From Thermoplasmata archaeon (GTDB lineage Archaea; Thermoplasmatota; Thermoplasmata; Thermoplasmatales; Thermoplasmataceae), in NCBI GenBank assembly GCA_021835265.1, contig JAKBQK010000302.1:1-9186 (forward strand): a DNA stretch of 9,186 bases. Reading direction: 5' to 3'. The notes beneath the pieces were generated by a model, which did no database searches, had not been told where the DNA came from, and saw nothing but the letters and a program-made list of their open reading frames with translations. The stretch's first letter is position 1. The number at the start of each line of letters is the position of its first letter. This document shows positions 5,517 to 9,186 of the stretch, in pieces. The position numbers were made by a program, and so were the translations under genes.

Positions 5517-8500
5517 ATGTTTGAGTCCGTCTTTGAGAGGATCGGCAAAGGTGTATCAAAGAATAGTGGAAAAATTATTGTTATATGGATAGTTTTGATC
5601 GTGTTGATGGGTTATGGTGCGCTTCTAGTCTTTTCACACACAAGCTTCAATATTACCAATGGATTTGGTTCCAGTAAAACAATGTCTGGTAACGCCACTT
5701 CTGAAGTATCTAAATATTTTAGTCCATCTGCCGCAGGACACTCTACCAACACATCAGAATTAATAATTGTTTCACAAAATATTACAACAACCACCTCCCA
5801 GGGAATGAATGCACTTATAAGTTTTCAAAGTGAAATGAATAAGTATCTGAAAACAACTAAAAATTATACAGGAACAGAAAACATTATTGTCACTGAGAGA
5901 GATACGCTACAAAATTATACTGTTGGAGTACTTAAATTGATTTCCGCCAACTATAATATTACAAAAAATATGAACAAAGTTGAATCTGGAATAAATAAAA
6001 CAACTCCTATATTTTTAGATCCGGAAGAGATCTATTTTCTGTCCTTAAATAACGCTTATATTAATGGAAAAAATGTGACTGAATCCGAATCCATAGCATA
6101 TAATACAGTGATTCAGGAGTTGCCCTCGAATAGTCCTGTATTCAATTTACAGAAAGCATACACCAACCTGTTCTCAGAATATGTGAATTCAACATTAAAA
6201 TCAAGCAATGTGAAACAGTTAAATGACATAATACAGTTAGGATCAGAAATTAGTCTTAAGAATTCAGCTTTTAACGCATCCCTAAGTAGTTCTGGTCTTT
6301 ACCCAATAGGTCCATTTATAATAGTTCACCAGAATCTAACCAGATACGTATCAAGCCCTTTAAGTGAGAATGTAAACCTCTCCATTCAACTTCTTAAGGA
6401 GGAATCGGGAAATTCCTTTTCTAATATCAAGACTTTAATTGTTTCTACGGATAATACTTCAATAATTAAATTTGCCAGTCTAGCATATAACCTCAGCCAG
6501 CCCGCAACTAAGCTACAGCTTGATTCAATAGCAAATCTTCTTTCAGTCAGATCAACCTTAAAAGATTTTGCAGGAAACCCACTATTTGAGGCGAATAAAA
6601 ACTTCCTATCGACTTATCTTAGCTCAGTTATTAATTCAACCTCCGTAAAGGCGGTTGTAAACCAGTTTATGTCCTCTTATCCATTACAGGATTTGCCTCT
6701 CGTTCCGACACCATATCTTTATCATAACTTTGTGGGCTATAATCACAGTACATCCATATTCATTTATACCTTTAAGGGGAATTATTCTGCTCAGGTTGGT
6801 AATAAAATCCAGTCCATTGCAAACAATGCTTCCGCCCTGTATAAAGGAAGTAAGTTTCTGGTCGCAGGATCAAATGAGCTCGCAAGTCAGTTATCAGGAG
6901 AGGTTACTTCTGGTTTAATAAAAGCACTTGGAGCCGGTATACTTATTTCGATCCTGATAGTCGGACTATTCTTCCGGTCGGTAAAGGCTGCCTTTATACC
7001 TATACTCATGTTTTTGGTTTCTACCATAGTATCCCTCGGAATAGTGGGATATCTCTATACATATGTTTTACACACTGAAGCCTCTTTCATAACTCCAACC
7101 CTACTTTTGATATTCATACTCGGGCTGAGTAGCGACTATACTGTCTACATAATGGCCAGATACAGATCAGAGCTTCGAAAGAAAACGGAAAGACCAACAG
7201 TTATGTCTGCAAGATGGGCTGGTCACGCTGTCTTTACTTCCGGTCTCACTGTAATACTTTCTGAGGTTGTTCTCTGGCTTGCAAATATACCCTTTTTCAG
7301 CGATTCAGGCTTCGCAAATGCAATTGGTGTAACAATTACACTTTTGGTAGCAAATACACTACTACTTTCCATTCTTCACAGATATGGAACTAAAATATTC
7401 AAGAAAACCGCTAACGGAGAATTCCATGAAGGGAGCCATAAACATCTACACGCAGTGGGTCTTTTCTCCACTAAACACATCAAAACAATGGTAGCTATCT
7501 TTGTGGTAGTATCAATTCTTGGACTAACGGTTTATGAAGTTACCCCTTCAGGAATTGACATACTAAAATTATTACCTCAAAGTCCAGCAACATCTGCCAT
7601 TCAGGTTGTTAACGATAGCTTTAATGGAGATTTCTTCGATAGAGATTTTGAAATCGTACATCTCCCACAACCGTTGGTGTCAAATGGAGTTGTTAACACT
7701 GCAGAAATGTCTACTGTCCTTCAGATAGAAAACGCTACCATTAATACAAAAGGTATTTCAGAAGTGCTCGGGCCTGGTAGACCTTTTGGATACTACACCG
7801 GATATGTGCCATCCAATGTTCCGTCTGCAGCCACGGCTACTTACATTAATCAGACAAATACTTTTATAAGTAGCACAAACCCAAATTACGTGGAGATAGT
7901 ATTTCAGACATACAATATAGGATGGGGTAATAAGGCAATTAACACTGTAACCAATCTTTATGGGAACATTAAAGCTGTACCTGATGCTAAAACAACATAC
8001 AGTGTGGCAGTGGGTGGATTAACACAGAGCTTGTCAGATGCTTTGCACACAACGCAGGTATCATTTTCTGAAATCCTTCCAATTCTGGCCATAACCATAT
8101 TTTTAATACTGCTAATACAGCTCTCATCTGTCCTTACACCTCTCAGGCTAATCATAATGGTTATGGCGGTTGTACTCGCTTCTCTTTCAGTTTCTTATGT
8201 TATTTTCCACTACCTTCAGGGATTTCCAGTCGTTATATTCATGCCAGTGTTCGTTTTTATAACTTTACTTGCCGTAGGTCTCGATTATGACATATTTATG
8301 ATCACAAGAGTGAGAGAGGAAGTAATGAAAGGATCCGGTCTCAGAGATGCTGTGGTAACCAGTGTCACTGAAAATGGAAGCGTGATCATGCTACTTGGAA
8401 CATTACTATTTGTGACATTCGCAGCGCTTTATTTCAGTGCAATTCCACTCGTCCAGGAGATAGGTATTGGAGTTGGGCTCGGAGTGTTGATAGACACATT

Positions 8501-8588
8501 CATTAGCTGGCCATTCTTCATTCCAGCAATCATGACCATAATAAAGAAATATAACTGGTGGCCATCAAAACTTTCAGACAAACCATAA
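5517..8588 (+). CDS. MMPL/RND superfamily transporter, 12 membrane helices
   Basis: A proton-driven exporter of the MmpL/HAE2-like branch of RND; substrate unknown, relatives often move lipids or hydrophobic compounds. Numbering from 5517 (1023 residues): helix 1 at 18-40, extracellular domain 1 at about 41-463, helices 2-6 at about 468-620, a cytoplasmic loop, helix 7 at 655-673, extracellular domain 2 at about 674-850, helices 8-12 at about 851-1009. The duplicated family motif appears twice: GLSSDYTVYIMARYRSEL (D540, Y541, R548) and GLDYDIFMITRVREE (D923, Y924, R931). These two Asp-Tyr pairs form the proton relay in MmpL3. Domain 1 is unusually large (about 420 residues) and rich in N-x-S/T sequons. 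An in-frame ATG at 5496 adds seven residues; I chose 5517 because family members start MFE-like just before helix 1. No adjacent partner gene. Confidence 0.93.
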   Translation: MFESVFERIGKGVSKNSGKIIVIWIVLIVLMGYGALLVFSHTSFNITNGFGSSKTMSGNATSEVSKYFSPSAAGHSTNTSELIIVSQNITTTTSQGMNALISFQSEMNKYLKTTKNYTGTENIIVTERDTLQNYTVGVLKLISANYNITKNMNKVESGINKTTPIFLDPEEIYFLSLNNAYINGKNVTESESIAYNTVIQELPSNSPVFNLQKAYTNLFSEYVNSTLKSSNVKQLNDIIQLGSEISLKNSAFNASLSSSGLYPIGPFIIVHQNLTRYVSSPLSENVNLSIQLLKEESGNSFSNIKTLIVSTDNTSIIKFASLAYNLSQPATKLQLDSIANLLSVRSTLKDFAGNPLFEANKNFLSTYLSSVINSTSVKAVVNQFMSSYPLQDLPLVPTPYLYHNFVGYNHSTSIFIYTFKGNYSAQVGNKIQSIANNASALYKGSKFLVAGSNELASQLSGEVTSGLIKALGAGILISILIVGLFFRSVKAAFIPILMFLVSTIVSLGIVGYLYTYVLHTEASFITPTLLLIFILGLSSDYTVYIMARYRSELRKKTERPTVMSARWAGHAVFTSGLTVILSEVVLWLANIPFFSDSGFANAIGVTITLLVANTLLLSILHRYGTKIFKKTANGEFHEGSHKHLHAVGLFSTKHIKTMVAIFVVVSILGLTVYEVTPSGIDILKLLPQSPATSAIQVVNDSFNGDFFDRDFEIVHLPQPLVSNGVVNTAEMSTVLQIENATINTKGISEVLGPGRPFGYYTGYVPSNVPSAATATYINQTNTFISSTNPNYVEIVFQTYNIGWGNKAINTVTNLYGNIKAVPDAKTTYSVAVGGLTQSLSDALHTTQVSFSEILPILAITIFLILLIQLSSVLTPLRLIIMVMAVVLASLSVSYVIFHYLQGFPVVIFMPVFVFITLLAVGLDYDIFMITRVREEVMKGSGLRDAVVTSVTENGSVIMLLGTLLFVTFAALYFSAIPLVQEIGIGVGLGVLIDTFISWPFFIPAIMTIIKKYNWWPSKLSDKP

Positions 8589-8590
8589 GC

Positions 8591-8607
8591 ATTTATTTTA
8601 AATAAAT
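8591..8607. repeat. AT-only inverted repeat just after the MMPL stop
   Basis: ATTTATTT and AAATAAAT flank a single T, starting 2 bp after the stop codon. As an RNA it would be a weak stem; it may be part of the 3' end signal or simply chance in A/T sequence. Confidence 0.45.
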
Positions 8608-8655
8608 ATGATATAGATGCCATAATTTCTATTTCTTTATATGATATTAATTAGG

Positions 8656-8662
8656 TTTTTTT
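8656..8662 (+). terminator. T7 tract, probable MMPL terminator
   Basis: Seven consecutive T on the plus strand about 70 bp after the stop, following T-rich sequence from 8626 on. Archaeal RNA polymerase stops at such tracts. Confidence 0.4.
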
Positions 8663-8744
8663 AATATACTGATTCTATAGATAATAAAGTTTCTTTTAAT
8701 TTAATTTTCTCCAACTTGTTTCTAGAATATACCCATTTACACTG

Positions 8745-8765
8745 ATAACTATCATGATAGGTTAT
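8745..8765. repeat. Palindrome CTATCATGATAG extended by ATAA/TTAT
   Basis: The core at 8749-8760 is a perfect 12-bp palindrome. Allowing one unpaired G at 8761, the flanks ATAA (8745-8748) and TTAT (8762-8765) extend it to ten pairs per side. It lies between convergent genes, so it is not an obvious promoter operator. Confidence 0.55.
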
Positions 8766-8877
8766 TGATTTACCACCTGGTTTTGTATTTATTATTGCAT
8801 AATTTTTTAAATAAAGTAAAAAGATAAAAATTGACTAAGAATGGCTATTAGAATACTATCCCAAAGCTTTTGAATTT

Positions 8878-8885
8878 AAAAAAAA
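8878..8885 (-). terminator. T8 tract, probable terminator of the peroxiredoxin gene
   Basis: Eight A on the plus strand read as eight T on the minus strand, starting 20 bp after the peroxiredoxin stop codon. Typical intrinsic archaeal termination signal. Confidence 0.5.
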
Positions 8886-8905
8886 TAGAATGGTATGGAT
8901 TAAAA

Positions 8906-9186
8906 TTAGTTCATTGTTTTTAGCTTGTCCTTGATTGCCTGGTAATCTGGTTCCTTTCCAGGGTCTTCAGAAACCCATTCATATGCTACCTTTCCAGTCT
9001 TATCAAGTACAAACACAGATCTTTTTGAAACATCCAGCTTTGGAAGACCTATAAAGTTCTTGTGGACTATACCATATTCAGTGATTACATGTTTTCCGTG
9101 ATCACTGAGAAGATCAAAATTTAGATTGTTTGTTTCTGCAAACTTTGCAAGTGAAAAAGGGGTATCAACACTAATTCCCAGTACCT
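8906..9186 (-). CDS. Peroxiredoxin (AhpC/TSA family, AhpE/Bcp-like), C-terminal 92 residues
   Basis: The minus strand is open from the right edge to a TAA at 8908-8906. The visible part begins VLGISVDTPFSLAKFAE, then FDLLSDHGKHVITEYGI, then SKRSVFVLDKTGKVAYEW and ends VSEDPGKEPDYQAIKDKL. The thioredoxin-fold strand 'GISVD-x-P-F-S', 'LLSD', and the Arg of 'R-x-V-F-V-L-D' (the conserved active-site Arg) identify a peroxiredoxin that reduces hydrogen peroxide or organic hydroperoxides in the cytoplasm. The W-V-S-E-D-P-x-x-E-P-D-Y tail resembles archaeal members. The peroxidatic Cys lies upstream, outside the window; no cysteine is present in the visible part, so any resolving Cys must also be upstream or the enzyme is of the 1-Cys kind. 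Start and promoter are not visible. A T8 tract follows the stop. Confidence 0.92.
   Translation of the reverse strand, partial: VLGISVDTPFSLAKFAETNNLNFDLLSDHGKHVITEYGIVHKNFIGLPKLDVSKRSVFVLDKTGKVAYEWVSEDPGKEPDYQAIKDKLKTMN

Larger units (their letters stand above)
8589..8905. other. Non-genic stretch between the convergent MMPL and peroxiredoxin genes
   Basis: About 315 bp, very AT-rich, without a credible coding frame on either strand. It holds the 3' ends of two convergent genes: T tracts for termination from each side, an AT-only inverted repeat directly after the MMPL stop and a bulged palindrome at 8745-8765. Nothing else is recognised. Confidence 0.6.

Noticed and set aside
1..9186. CRISPR array, transposon, toxin-antitoxin or defence system
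   Set aside because: No regularly spaced repeats, transposase motifs, terminal repeats or known defence domains were seen on either strand.

Overview
The window looks like ordinary chromosomal DNA of an AT-rich archaeon, most likely a member of the Thermoplasmata (Thermoplasma/Ferroplasma/Cuniculiplasma-like). Grounds: an archaeal-type primase catalytic subunit; a tRNA-Leu without encoded CCA; TATA-like boxes 24-30 bp upstream of starts, with apparently leaderless genes; a rubredoxin-less rubrerythrin of the sulerythrin type; and two large sequon-rich surface proteins (a sedolisin-type acid protease and an MMPL/RND exporter), typical of acidophiles with cell envelopes exposed to acid. The lineage is an inference from these traits; no database search was possible.

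Layout, left to right. Positions 1-1823 are read on the minus strand: priS (primase small subunit, 1823-693), a sulerythrin-like rubrerythrin (625-200) and, only 5 nt further, the start of a DUF3501 protein that runs off the left edge (194-1). A 50-bp divergent promoter region (1824-1873) separates priS from a 1054-residue membrane-anchored sedolisin (1874-5038, plus strand). This gene converges on a tRNA-Leu(CAG) on the minus strand (5184-5100). A roughly 310-bp non-genic stretch with two inverted repeats follows, then a large MMPL-family RND transporter (5517-8588, plus strand). A second non-genic stretch (8589-8905) carries further inverted repeats and terminator-like T tracts from both sides. 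The right edge holds the C-terminal 92 residues of a peroxiredoxin on the minus strand.

Functional reading. Rubrerythrin plus DUF3501 is a probable two-gene (or longer) peroxide or redox-stress operon, and the peroxiredoxin at the far edge is an independent peroxide-defence gene. The sedolisin and the MMPL protein are separate envelope functions: extracellular acid proteolysis and export of an unknown (possibly lipid) substrate. Primase and the tRNA are housekeeping.

I found no mobile element, CRISPR array, toxin-antitoxin pair or defence system, and nothing that clearly amounts to a new multigene system. The points most worth checking are the sedolisin (no recognisable pro-domain, both acidic calcium ligands apparently replaced, C-terminal membrane anchor), the cysteine-free primase, the shared TATA region serving two leaderless genes, the very asymmetric extracellular domains of the MMPL protein, and the inverted repeats between genes.
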